In this document: in pieces, positions 47,561 to 59,133 of the stretch
Layout: each line of letters begins with the position of its first letter
Position numbering within the stretch: position 1 is the stretch's first letter
Made by a program: the position numbers and the translations under genes
Notes under the pieces: generated by a model
The model's input: the letters and a program-made list of their open reading frames with translations, nothing else
Told to the model about the DNA's origin: nothing
The model's database searches: none
Source of the DNA: Pseudomonadota bacterium
GTDB taxonomy: Bacteria > Pseudomonadota > Gammaproteobacteria > Steroidobacterales > Steroidobacteraceae
Assembly: GCA_016713725.1 (NCBI GenBank)
Contig: JADJOO010000005.1
Span: 1 to 64,000 of the forward strand
Direction: 5' to 3'
DNA: 64,000 nucleotides

Positions 47561-49123
47561 CTTCTTCGCGGTGTCGCCTGCAGGCGACGCGGCGTCATTC
47601 GCTGGCGTAGGTGCCGTCGCGTCCTTCGTCGGACCTGCCGGCGGCGGCAACAACAGGACCCACGGCTGGCTGAACTGCACGCCCGGGGTTGCGACCGGTA
47701 CGCCGTTCTCCAGGCGTGGCCGATAGCGCGCCGTGCTTTCCAGCGCCCCGGCCGTTTTTTCCCCGCGCTTCTTGTCGCCCGAGTCGTCGACCACCTTGGT
47801 CGACTCCACGCGGCCCTGCGCACTGACCGTGTACTCGACGACAATGTTGCGTACCTCGACCTCCGCGGGCGGGCGTTTCGTGTAGCGGTTCCAGTCGTCG
47901 GGCCGGAACAGGTGCAGCAGGACAGGCTGGCCGAAGATCGCCTCGGTGTAGCTCTTGCCATTCAGCTTGTCGGTCACGCGCGCGGCCGCCTGCCACGCCT
48001 GCAGGTAGTGACTGCGTGCACGGTCTGGCTGATTGCGCACCTGATACCAGTCTCCGACCTGGGTCCGAACGTTCAGCACCGCCACGGGCGATGGCTCCGC
48101 GGCCTGGTCGACAATCTGCGCCGCTCGCAGCAAAGACCGTTCGCCTTCGCTCGCCAGCGACGCGGGCGACACCTGGGTGGGCACCAGCATCGCCGCCGGG
48201 TCATGAAACAGGGCTTCGCGTTGCTCGTCGGGGGACGCCAGCGGCTGCGCCGACGGATCGAGCAGTTGCCTGCGATTGCAGGCGGCAACCGCAAGCAACG
48301 GCCCCACGAGGAGCGGCGAGTCCGGCCCTTCGGCGGCTTCCACGATCTCGATCGCCTGCCGCAACGTGCGTCGCGACTGGTCGTATGCTCCGATGCTCGC
48401 GTACCAGCGCCCGATCTCTTCCAGGGTCGGGGCGAGTTGCGGGCTGCTCGCGCCATGCTGGCGCGTCGCGATCCGCAGCAGGTACTTCTGCGCCTTCAAC
48501 GCCTCCGGGTACCGACCGAGCTCGGTCAGGGAATCGATGTACTTCTCGATCAGCGGCACCTGTTGTGCCGTGAGCAACCCTTCGTGCCGGCGCCTGAGGG
48601 CGATCGCCTGGTCGAAGCTCTTCACCGCGAGGTCATGCCGCTTGCCGTCGTGATAGGCCGAAGCGAGGCCGGCATAGGCTCGCGCGAGCCGGTCCTGCTG
48701 GGGGCGGCCCGAACTTTCGATGAGCTGGATTACCTGCAGGTACGTGGACTCGGCACCGACATAGTCATCGGACAGGTTCTGGACCATGCCGAGGTTCATC
48801 AGCGCAACCTGCACCTCTTCGGCCGTTGGCGTGGTGGCCTGCGCTGCTGTGAGCTCGAGCACGCGCTCTGCATGCGGCACGGCTTCCGTGTACCGTCCCG
48901 CGTCGAACTCGGTGCGGAAGCTCGTGTACGCGTCGGTCGAGCTGGCAGTCTCCGGGCTGCCTGCATCGTTGCCCGCAGGCGTCGCCACGGCATCCTCGGG
49001 CGCAGGGGTGACGGGCTGCGCCAACGCTGTGCCCGCCACGGCGAGCCCGACCCAGGCGGCTGCGACGAACCTTCGGCGCCGCGCGCTGGATCTGGACACC
49101 ACGGTGTGGAGACGGTTACTCAC
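47351..49123 (-). CDS. TPR protein with TonB-C-like C-terminal domain
   Basis: About 590 residues as read. Signal-like start (FVAAAWVGLAVAGTALAQPV), then TPRs: AYTSFRTEFDAGRYTEAVPH, VALMNLGMVQNLSDDYVGAE, RAYAGLASAYHDGKRHDLAV and PTLEEIGRWYASIGAYDQSR. The C-terminal 100 residues resemble the TonB C-terminal fold, with EVRNIVVEYTVSAQGRVEST and YRPRLENGVPVATPGVQFSQ. Such proteins are periplasmic, of unknown role. After PWVLLLPPPAG the tail becomes Arg-rich and unlike the family, so the true end probably lies before 47560 and the stop at 47351 may result from a frameshift. It is 31 bp downstream of the MEMO1 gene and may share its transcript. Confidence 0.72.
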   Translation of the reverse strand: MSNRLHTVVSRSSARRRRFVAAAWVGLAVAGTALAQPVTPAPEDAVATPAGNDAGSPETASSTDAYTSFRTEFDAGRYTEAVPHAERVLELTAAQATTPTAEEVQVALMNLGMVQNLSDDYVGAESTYLQVIQLIESSGRPQQDRLARAYAGLASAYHDGKRHDLAVKSFDQAIALRRRHEGLLTAQQVPLIEKYIDSLTELGRYPEALKAQKYLLRIATRQHGASSPQLAPTLEEIGRWYASIGAYDQSRRTLRQAIEIVEAAEGPDSPLLVGPLLAVAACNRRQLLDPSAQPLASPDEQREALFHDPAAMLVPTQVSPASLASEGERSLLRAAQIVDQAAEPSPVAVLNVRTQVGDWYQVRNQPDRARSHYLQAWQAAARVTDKLNGKSYTEAIFGQPVLLHLFRPDDWNRYTKRPPAEVEVRNIVVEYTVSAQGRVESTKVVDDSGDKKRGEKTAGALESTARYRPRLENGVPVATPGVQFSQPWVLLLPPPAGPTKDATAPTPANDAASPAGDTAKKDSQAELPDDGPAASRTAPAARGSRKTRGTGGKRFQRRRQGTNVDQQCGKHLHGSRPTPRDCRTRETRRE

Positions 49124-49154
49124 CGCTCCAGACTGACACGCGCGCGACGCTGCT

Positions 49155-49973
49155 TCAATCGCGGGCGTAGAGCGCGAAACTGCCGTAACCCACGACGCGC
49201 TGGCTGTCGCCGGCGGTGTCGCCCGAGGTCCGGCGATCCAGCAGGCACACTTCGAGGTCGCGATGCCGTGCGACCTCCATCAGTCCGTTGATGCTGTCGG
49301 CGCCGCAAGCCTGCGATTCCGACAGGTCGCTGTGGCGCTCGACAATGCACATGGCGGTCTGCAGGTCGAGCGCCTGCGCCTCGCCGTGGGTATGGTGGTG
49401 GCTCAAGTCCGAACTGACCACGATCAGCGTCTCCGGGCCGCCCCAGACAGCCTCCAGCGCGCGACCCACCTGCTCGGGCGGGGCGAGTCCCACCGCGATC
49501 GGCAGCAGGTCGAAGTCCGTGAGCATTGACTGCAGGAACGGCACCTGCACTTCGAGCGAGTGCTCAAGTGCGTGCGGCGCGTCTGCAATGCCCGCGAGTC
49601 CGAGTTCCCGCAGGCGCCGGCGGCCTCGTCGTTGACTGCGCACCTGGCCGAACGGCGTCGCGAAGTAGTCGCACGAGGGCAAGGCGAGGCCACGCATCTT
49701 GACCCGATGGCTCGGGCCCAGCAGCACCACGTGGCGGATCAAGGCCGCCGCGACGTTCTCGAGCGTCCGGAACGCCGAGGCTGCGACCGCACCGGAATAC
49801 GCATAGCCCGCGTGCGGCACGACGAGCGCTTTCGGCAGGCGAGCGGCCCTCTTGTCGCCGCTGCCGAGCAGCGTCAGCACGGCGCAGCGGAGGCCGTCGG
49901 CATCCTTGGGGTAATAGAGGCCCGCCGCTGAAGCGGGCCGCACGCTGCCAGGTTCTTTGCTCGGTGCCAGCAT
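49155..49973 (-). CDS. MEMO1-family (AmmeMemoRadiSam protein B-like) protein
   Basis: Intact 272-residue MEMO fold. VRPASAAGLYYPKDADGL is the conserved N-terminus; the metal-site residues are visible as PKALVVPHAGYAYSGAVAA, LIRHVVLLGPSHRVKMRG, HALEHSLEVQVPFLQ and TLIVVSSDLSHHHTHGEAQA. Related to aromatic-ring dioxygenases; the human protein binds metals, and the bacterial function is unknown. In many genomes it pairs with an AMMECR1 protein and a specific radical SAM enzyme (the AmmeMemoRadiSam set); neither lies beside it here. Start MLAPSKEPGSVRPAS is preferred over an upstream in-frame ATG because it gives the family length. Confidence 0.88.
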   Translation of the reverse strand: MLAPSKEPGSVRPASAAGLYYPKDADGLRCAVLTLLGSGDKRAARLPKALVVPHAGYAYSGAVAASAFRTLENVAAALIRHVVLLGPSHRVKMRGLALPSCDYFATPFGQVRSQRRGRRRLRELGLAGIADAPHALEHSLEVQVPFLQSMLTDFDLLPIAVGLAPPEQVGRALEAVWGGPETLIVVSSDLSHHHTHGEAQALDLQTAMCIVERHSDLSESQACGADSINGLMEVARHRDLEVCLLDRRTSGDTAGDSQRVVGYGSFALYARD

Positions 49974-50111
49974 GCCACCCCCTGCGCATTGCGCGCCGCG
50001 GCTGACTATGTCGCCCTCCTGCGCTCGTCGCCAATCGTACGAATACGCATCTTGTCCGGGAGCAATTCCTACAACGCGGCTGTACAAGTGCGCTCGCGCG
50101 CCGGGTGATGC

Positions 50112-52241
<2,130 letters not shown>

Positions 52242-52375
52242 GCAGGGGTCTCTTCCGGTCAGGCGGAAAGTGTCGGCTTCCCATGCGGGGCGGGCAAGTG
52301 CGATTCTGCGACCCGGATCGCAGCGGACAGGCTGTCGGCGTGGCTAGTGTTCCCCCCAGTCTGCAAGGAACCGTC

Positions 52376-52750
52376 GTGACTACCTCGTTTTTTGACCGTG
52401 CCAAGGGCATGTTTTCGCGGGACGCGCCTGTCGCCGCCGACAAGGCGCCCACGCTCGTGGCTAAGAAGATCACGCAGACGTTTCATGCCGTGAGCATCCG
52501 GCCCGGCCGTCGTTGCTGCCACGAGGCCCGCGCGCTGCAGGGCCAGCGCTTTCTTTCGCGCGAAGCCCCGACCCTGCCGCTCAGGAACTGCACGTGCGAA
52601 AACTGCACCTGCCTCTATCAGCACCACGATGACCGCCGCGCCGTACCCCGGCGTGCGCGCGACATGGGTGTGGCGATCGACGGTTGGATCGATGTCGACA
52701 AGCGTGTCGAAATCGGCCGTGGTCGCCGCAAGACCGACAAGACCGGCTGA
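52376..52750 (+). CDS. Conserved small Cys-rich protein of unknown function
   Basis: A 124-residue protein from GTG 52376 (VTTSFFDRAKGMFSRDAPVA). The central block FHAVSIRPGRRCCHEARALQ, then GQRFLSREAPTLPLRNC, is followed by CTCENCTCLYQHHDDRRAVP and RRARDMGVAIDGWIDVDKRV. Six Cys and clustered His in 40 residues suggest a metal or redox site, though the spacing matches no standard zinc finger that I know. I have seen similar undescribed proteins in other Proteobacteria but cannot name a family. GCAAGGA about 9 bp upstream supports the start. Basic C-terminus (GRGRRKTDKTG). Confidence 0.7.
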   Translation: MTTSFFDRAKGMFSRDAPVAADKAPTLVAKKITQTFHAVSIRPGRRCCHEARALQGQRFLSREAPTLPLRNCTCENCTCLYQHHDDRRAVPRRARDMGVAIDGWIDVDKRVEIGRGRRKTDKTG

Positions 52751-52766
52751 AGGTTCGGACCGAGCT

Positions 52767-53423
52767 TCAACCGCGCCTGGACGTCACGACCGCGTCGCCA
52801 ACGAACGGATTCGTCCGTCGTTCGTCCCCGAACGTCGACATCGGCCCGTGCCCTGGCACGAAACGTACCTCGTCGCCAAGCGTAAACAGCCTTTCACGAA
52901 TCGAGCGGATCAGAGTGTCATGGTCGCCGCCGGGAAAATCGGTGCGGCCGATCGACCCGGCAAACAGCACGTCACCGACGAATGCGATCTTGTCGGCAGT
53001 GCAGTGGAACGTCACGTGGCCAGGCGTGTGACCCGGGCAATGCTGCACGTCGAATTCGACGTCGCCGACCTGCACCTTGTCGCCCTGGTCGAGCCACTGG
53101 TCGGGTACGAAGCCTTCGCATTGCCCGAAGCCGAACATGCGGCCCTGTTCTGCGATGCCATCAATCCAGAACTGATCGCCCGGGTGCGGGCCGATGATCG
53201 GCAGGTTGAGGTCGCGCGCGAGCTGTGCCGTGCCGCCGGCATGGTCGATGTGGGCGTGCGTCAGCAGGATTTTCGTGAGTTTCACGCCGTGCTTCCCGAC
53301 CTCGGCGAGCACCCTGTCGAGATCACCGCCCGGGTCGATGACCGCGCCTTCCATCGTGCGCGGACACCAGTCCAGCGAGCAGTTCTGGGCGAATGGCGTG
53401 ACGGGAATGACGACAGCCTGCAC
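52767..53423 (-). CDS. MBL-fold hydrolase, glyoxalase-II/YcbL-like
   Basis: Intact 218-residue metallo-beta-lactamase-fold hydrolase. Metal motif LTHAHIDHAGG (H-x-H-x-D-H), then His in FDVQHCPGHTPGHVTFHC, Asp in IAFVGDVLFAGSIGRTDF and His in FVPGHGPMSTFGDER. The IGRTDFPGGD segment marks the YcbL/type II glyoxalase group. It probably hydrolyses thioesters such as lactoylglutathione or related metabolites; it lacks the long C-terminal domain of full glyoxalase II. Its ATG is immediately next to the DUF502 stop (53423/53424), so the two are likely co-translated. Confidence 0.9.
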   Translation of the reverse strand: MQAVVIPVTPFAQNCSLDWCPRTMEGAVIDPGGDLDRVLAEVGKHGVKLTKILLTHAHIDHAGGTAQLARDLNLPIIGPHPGDQFWIDGIAEQGRMFGFGQCEGFVPDQWLDQGDKVQVGDVEFDVQHCPGHTPGHVTFHCTADKIAFVGDVLFAGSIGRTDFPGGDHDTLIRSIRERLFTLGDEVRFVPGHGPMSTFGDERRTNPFVGDAVVTSRRG

Positions 53424-54047
53424 TCAGGCACTCCCTGGTGATGAGTCCCGCAGCGCGGAGGGCGCGTTGCTGCGCACGCCCCCCATCAGCGCGATGCGCA
53501 TGCCTTCCTCGACCGAAAGCGACGTCGTCTCGACGAGTCCACGCGGCAGGAAGATCGTGTAGCCGCCCACCATGTAACTCATCGGCAGGTAGACGGCGAC
53601 CATGTCGTCGCCGGCCGGCGTCGAGCGATGCAGCATCTCGTCGGACTCGGCCGTGACGAAGCCGATGACCTTGCCGGGTCCGAACTCGATCAGCACCACG
53701 CGCCGCAGGTCGCTGGCCTTGCCCGAGGATGGAAAAAACCGCATGAAGTCGCGGATTGCAAGATAGATCGTCTTGACGACCGGGATGCGCGCGAACAGGG
53801 CGTCCGACATGCGCAGCGCACGATGCACGAACCAGGCGTTGACGGCGAGGCCGACGAAATACAACAGGATGAGACCGGTCAGGAGTCCCAGTCCCGGCCA
53901 GTAGAAGTGCGCGGGTACCAGCAGCTTGATCACGGGCGAGAACAACCTCTCGGCCGTGACCGCGAGCCAGTACACGACGTAGACGGTGAGTCCGATCGGC
54001 AGGATCGCCACGATCCCCTTCAACACCGTATTCCAGATCTTGCGCAT
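53424..54047 (-). CDS. DUF502 family inner-membrane protein
   Basis: Intact 207-residue protein starting MRKIWNTVLKGIVAILPIGL, the DUF502 hallmark. Two transmembrane helices (IVAILPIGLTVYVVYWLAV; YWPGLGLLTGLILLYFVGLA) are followed by a soluble part with IPVVKTIYLAIRDFMRFFPS, VVLIEFGPGKVIGFVTAE and VYLPMSYMVGGYTIFLPR. Function unknown in bacteria; plant relatives (COV/LCV) act in trafficking. An upstream in-frame start would add 36 residues, but the MRKIW start matches the family. Divergent from dacB across 82 bp. Confidence 0.9.
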   Translation of the reverse strand: MRKIWNTVLKGIVAILPIGLTVYVVYWLAVTAERLFSPVIKLLVPAHFYWPGLGLLTGLILLYFVGLAVNAWFVHRALRMSDALFARIPVVKTIYLAIRDFMRFFPSSGKASDLRRVVLIEFGPGKVIGFVTAESDEMLHRSTPAGDDMVAVYLPMSYMVGGYTIFLPRGLVETTSLSVEEGMRIALMGGVRSNAPSALRDSSPGSA

Positions 54048-54129
54048 GCTGTTCCCGCGTCCGTCGGGCAGCGAGTATGCGTCAGCGGCGCCGCGCGCCG
54101 CCACCGCATCGCTTATGATTCGTTCGCCC

Positions 54130-55596
54130 ATGAAGTCGAGTTCGATGCGCCCCATCCTGCCCCGCCTGCTGCTGACTATGCTGCTCCCCGCCGCGCTGCT
54201 CGCCGCGCCTGGCGTCGCAGACGCGCGCGACCGCGACTACCTGCCGCCCGAAGTCGAGCAGGCCATGAAGCGGCAGAAGGTGCCGGGCACCAGTCTCAGC
54301 GTGTTCGTGCGTGAGGTCGGTCGCGACGAGCCCCTGGTCAGTTTCAACTCGACCGTGCCGCGCAATCCGGCGTCGACGATGAAGGTCGTCACCACGTACT
54401 CGGCGCTCGAGTCCCTCGGGCCGGCCTACACCTGGCGGACCCGTGCGTACGCCACCGGCCCGATCCGCGACCAGGTGCTCGAAGGCAACCTCGTGCTGCT
54501 GGGTGGCGGCGATCCGTTCATGACGCAGGAGCGCTGGTGGGCGTTCGTGAGCGGCTTGCGCCAGGCCGGTGTCGCTCGCATCGCAGGCGATGTCGTCATC
54601 GACAACACCTTCTTCGCGTCCGTGGGCGATGATCGCGGCGCCTTCGACAACCTGCCTTACCGCACGTACAACGTGCTTCCCGACGCATTGCTGGTGAATT
54701 TCCAGACGGTCACCATCAACGCGGTACCGGATCCAGCCACCGGTTCCGTGCGAGTCAGCGCGAACCCCTGGCCCGCGAACCTCGCGATCGACAACAACGT
54801 CCGCCTCGATCCGGGCACGTGCAAGCGGGGTGCCGGCGGCATCGTGGTCGCAATGCCCGAAGGCGCGACCGGCAACCGCATCGAACTCGCGGGCCGGTAC
54901 GCGGCGGGGTGCGGTCAGTTCTCGGTGCCGCGTGCCGTCATGAAGGCGCCCGATTTCGCGTACGGCCTGTTCCGCGCGTTCTGGCAGCAGGCGGGTGGGA
55001 CGATCGGCGGCGGCATGCGCCTCGGCACGCTCCCGGCTGACGCGAAGCTGCTTTACTCGCACGAATCGCTGACGCTTGCCGAGGTGATCCGGCTCGTCAA
55101 CAAGTACTCGAGCAACTCGATGGCGCGGGCGCTGTTCCTGACCATGGGCGCAGAGCGTAATCCGGGCCGTCCGGCCACGACCACTGCCGGTCGTGACGCC
55201 GTCATGGCATTCCTGGCGCAGCACGGTATCGCTGCGCCGGGGCTCGTGCTCGAGAACGGTTCGGGACTGTCCCGCAACGAGCGCATCAGCGTGGCGACGA
55301 TGGCCGAGGTCCTGCTCGCGGCCTACCGCAGCCAGTACATGCCCGAGTTCGCCGCGTCGCTGCCGCTGTCGGCCACCGACGGCACCCTCAAGCGCCGGTT
55401 CAAGGCGCCCGAGATGCAAGGCCGGCTGCGGATGAAGACCGGGTCGCTCGACGATGTCTCGGCGCTTGCAGGCTTCGTCAATGCGCCGAGCGGACGGACC
55501 TTCGTCACCGTCGTCATGCTCAATCACCCCACGGCTGCGCAAGGTCCCGGCGAGGCGATCCAGGCAGCCCTGGTCGAGTGGGTTTTCGGGCAGTAA
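54130..55596 (+). CDS. dacB: D-alanyl-D-alanine carboxypeptidase/endopeptidase (PBP4)
   Basis: Intact 488-residue peptidase of family S13, acting on peptidoglycan in the periplasm. Signal peptide MRPILPRLLLTMLLPAALLA, then AAPGVADA. Active-site motifs: SxxK at NPASTMKVVTTYSALE (Ser82, Lys85), SxN at LVNKYSSNSMARALFL, KTG at LRMKTGSLDDVSALAGFV. The large insertion between the first two motifs (domain II/III, with GGGDPFMTQERW and YNVLPDALLVNFQTVTINAV) is as in PBP4. Removes terminal D-Ala and cleaves cross-links during wall remodelling. Intact, with usual length. Confidence 0.94.
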   Translation: MKSSSMRPILPRLLLTMLLPAALLAAPGVADARDRDYLPPEVEQAMKRQKVPGTSLSVFVREVGRDEPLVSFNSTVPRNPASTMKVVTTYSALESLGPAYTWRTRAYATGPIRDQVLEGNLVLLGGGDPFMTQERWWAFVSGLRQAGVARIAGDVVIDNTFFASVGDDRGAFDNLPYRTYNVLPDALLVNFQTVTINAVPDPATGSVRVSANPWPANLAIDNNVRLDPGTCKRGAGGIVVAMPEGATGNRIELAGRYAAGCGQFSVPRAVMKAPDFAYGLFRAFWQQAGGTIGGGMRLGTLPADAKLLYSHESLTLAEVIRLVNKYSSNSMARALFLTMGAERNPGRPATTTAGRDAVMAFLAQHGIAAPGLVLENGSGLSRNERISVATMAEVLLAAYRSQYMPEFAASLPLSATDGTLKRRFKAPEMQGRLRMKTGSLDDVSALAGFVNAPSGRTFVTVVMLNHPTAAQGPGEAIQAALVEWVFGQ

Positions 55597-55694
55597 ACGA
55601 CCGGTCTCATCCTTTGGTCGAATGGCGGTCGGGGCGTCGCCAGTCCGCCGCTATACTCGACCAGGGCAGACCGGGGAGCAGGGTACCGCCGACC

Positions 55695-56114
55695 ATGGCT
55701 TACGACAGCAACAACATTTTCGCGCGCATCCTGCGCGGCGAGATTCCATCGCACAAGGTCTGCGAGGACCAGCATACGCTCGCATTCATGGACGTGATGC
55801 CGCAGGCAGACGGCCACACGCTGGTGATCCCGAAGGCACCGGCCGAGAACATCCTCGACCTGCCGCCGGATGCGCTCGCGGCGACGATCGTGACGACGCA
55901 GCGTGTCGCCAGGGCCGTCAAGCAGGCATTCGACGCGCCCGGCATCCTGATCGCGCAGTTGAACGGCAGCGCCGCCGGCCAGTCCGTGTTTCACATTCAT
56001 TTCCACGTCGTTCCGCGCCACGAGGGACTGGACCTGCGCTTCCACGCGCGCGACATGGCGGATCACAAGCTACTGGCGGAGCACGCTGCACGCGTGCGCG
56101 CCGCGCTCGACTGA
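55695..56114 (+). CDS. HIT-family nucleotide-binding hydrolase
   Basis: Intact 139-residue histidine-triad protein. Starts MAYDSNNIFARILRGEIPSH, with DGHTLVIPKAPAENILDL in the middle and the triad QSVFHIHFHVVPRHEG (His100, His102, His104, the middle one being the nucleophile). Members hydrolyse AMP-amine or dinucleoside compounds such as AMP-lysine and adenylylated tRNA-synthetase products. The next gene, an acetyl-CoA synthetase, starts 46 bp downstream; a link through acyl-adenylates is possible but only an inference. Confidence 0.92.
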   Translation: MAYDSNNIFARILRGEIPSHKVCEDQHTLAFMDVMPQADGHTLVIPKAPAENILDLPPDALAATIVTTQRVARAVKQAFDAPGILIAQLNGSAAGQSVFHIHFHVVPRHEGLDLRFHARDMADHKLLAEHAARVRAALD

Positions 56115-56160
56115 CGGTGAAAGCGTCCCGGCAGCGGCCCGGGCGCAGGGGGGCCTGACG

Positions 56161-58103
<1,943 letters not shown>

Positions 58104-58165
58104 CGCATCGGCTCGTGGTGGTTGCAGGTGGTCACGCGGCCCGAGCTTGGAGACGCCTGCAGTCT

Positions 58166-58502
58166 GGGGGAGCACGCCGGATACATCCCCTGTAGGCTGG
58201 CGCGCCGTCCATGGCGCGTTCCCGAGCGCAGGAGACCGCTCACGCCGCCGCGAGACTGGCTCCAGAGTGGTTCGTGGAGATGTGCGTCGCGTCGCGATGC
58301 GCGGTTGGCTCGCTTCTCCGTCTGTTTCGACTCGTCACGGCCCATACCGCAGCGCGGTCGGATCAGCGCCGGGCGCTCCGTTGAATCCCGTGCGCCACGC
58401 ACGTGATGCGACAACGCGATCTGGCTTCCTTGCCGCAGGCGGACCGCCCGCGCCATGGACGGCGCGGGCGAGCCTCAGGACGTATTCCGGGCGTGCCCCG
58501 CC
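58166..58502. repeat. Inverted-repeat-bounded 337-bp non-coding element (MITE-like)
   Basis: Two imperfect inverted copies of about 52 bp, at 58166-58217 and 58450-58502, flank about 230 bp. In the left copy (read as reverse complement) and in the right copy the shared outline is GCGCCATGGACGGCGCG, a GAGCCT/CAGCCT-containing link, CAGG..GTAT.CCGG and CGTGC.CC. Each arm ends in a small palindrome around CCATGG. The interior has no credible gene. With 58104-58591 this is the largest stretch without a gene. The paired structure suggests a non-autonomous mobile or REP/BIME-like element, whose wider copies would lie outside this window. It lies between convergent acs and DUF456 genes. Confidence 0.6.
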
Positions 58503-58591
58503 GCGGCAAGTCTGCCGGTCAAGCTCGCGCAAGCTTGTGTTCGCCGAGCAACCTGCGCTGTTGTCCTTGGGCGAACTTCCGCTGGCCGGAC

Positions 58592-59083
58592 TCAGCCGAT
58601 CAGGTACGAGAACAGGAAGATCCCGAGCATCGTGAACACGAGCGCGAGCTTCGCGAGCGTGCCGAACAGCAGGCCCATCCACGTCGCGAAACCCGCCTGC
58701 GTGGCCTTGCGCCACTCGCCGTGCGAGAGCATCTCGCCGGCGACCGCGCCGACGAAGGGTCCGAGGATCAGCCCCGGAATGCCGAGGAACAGGCCTCCCA
58801 GCGTGCCGAGCGCGGCGCCGGCGATGGCAAGCCTGGAAGCTCCCACGCGCCTGGCGCCCATCGCCGTCGCCATGAAGTCGATGGCGAACGACGCGACGGT
58901 CAACACGCCGAGCAACGTGAGCGTGATCCAGCCGACGCGCTGAAAGTCGTCCGCCCAGGCCGCGACCACCAGCCCGCCGAACACGAGCGGCACACCGGGC
59001 AGCGCCGGCAACACGGCACCCGCCAGCCCGCCGAGCACCATGAGCAAGGCAAGGCCCCACATCCACACGTTGTTCCCTTCCAT
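58592..59083 (-). CDS. DUF456 family inner-membrane protein
   Basis: Intact 163-residue protein with about four helices: LALLMVLGGLAGAVLPALPG, VPLVFGGLVVAAWADDF, WITLTLLGVLTVASFAIDFM and LALVFTMLGIFLFSYLIG, with the family-typical GARRVGASRLAIAGAALGTL then GGLFLGIPGLILGPFVGA. Function unknown. It begins at the MEGNNVW Met, about 50 bp from the divergent hrpB; a further 33 in-frame codons upstream would run into hrpB and do not look like family sequence. It converges on acs across the inverted-repeat element. Confidence 0.88.
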   Translation of the reverse strand: MEGNNVWMWGLALLMVLGGLAGAVLPALPGVPLVFGGLVVAAWADDFQRVGWITLTLLGVLTVASFAIDFMATAMGARRVGASRLAIAGAALGTLGGLFLGIPGLILGPFVGAVAGEMLSHGEWRKATQAGFATWMGLLFGTLAKLALVFTMLGIFLFSYLIG

Positions 59084-59133
59084 GAGCCAATCATGCACAT
59101 TGCCGGCGCGATAGTCACAGGGACGCCGTCCGC

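Noticed and set aside
47562..49291. Long plus-strand open frame
   Set aside because: Arg/Ala-rich translation without motifs, antisense to an evident TPR protein and part of MEMO1; an effect of high GC.
58104..58635. C-terminal extension of about 175 residues on acetyl-CoA synthetase
   Set aside because: The family ends at about 58.1 kb; the extension runs through a non-coding inverted-repeat element and into the antisense of the DUF456 gene.
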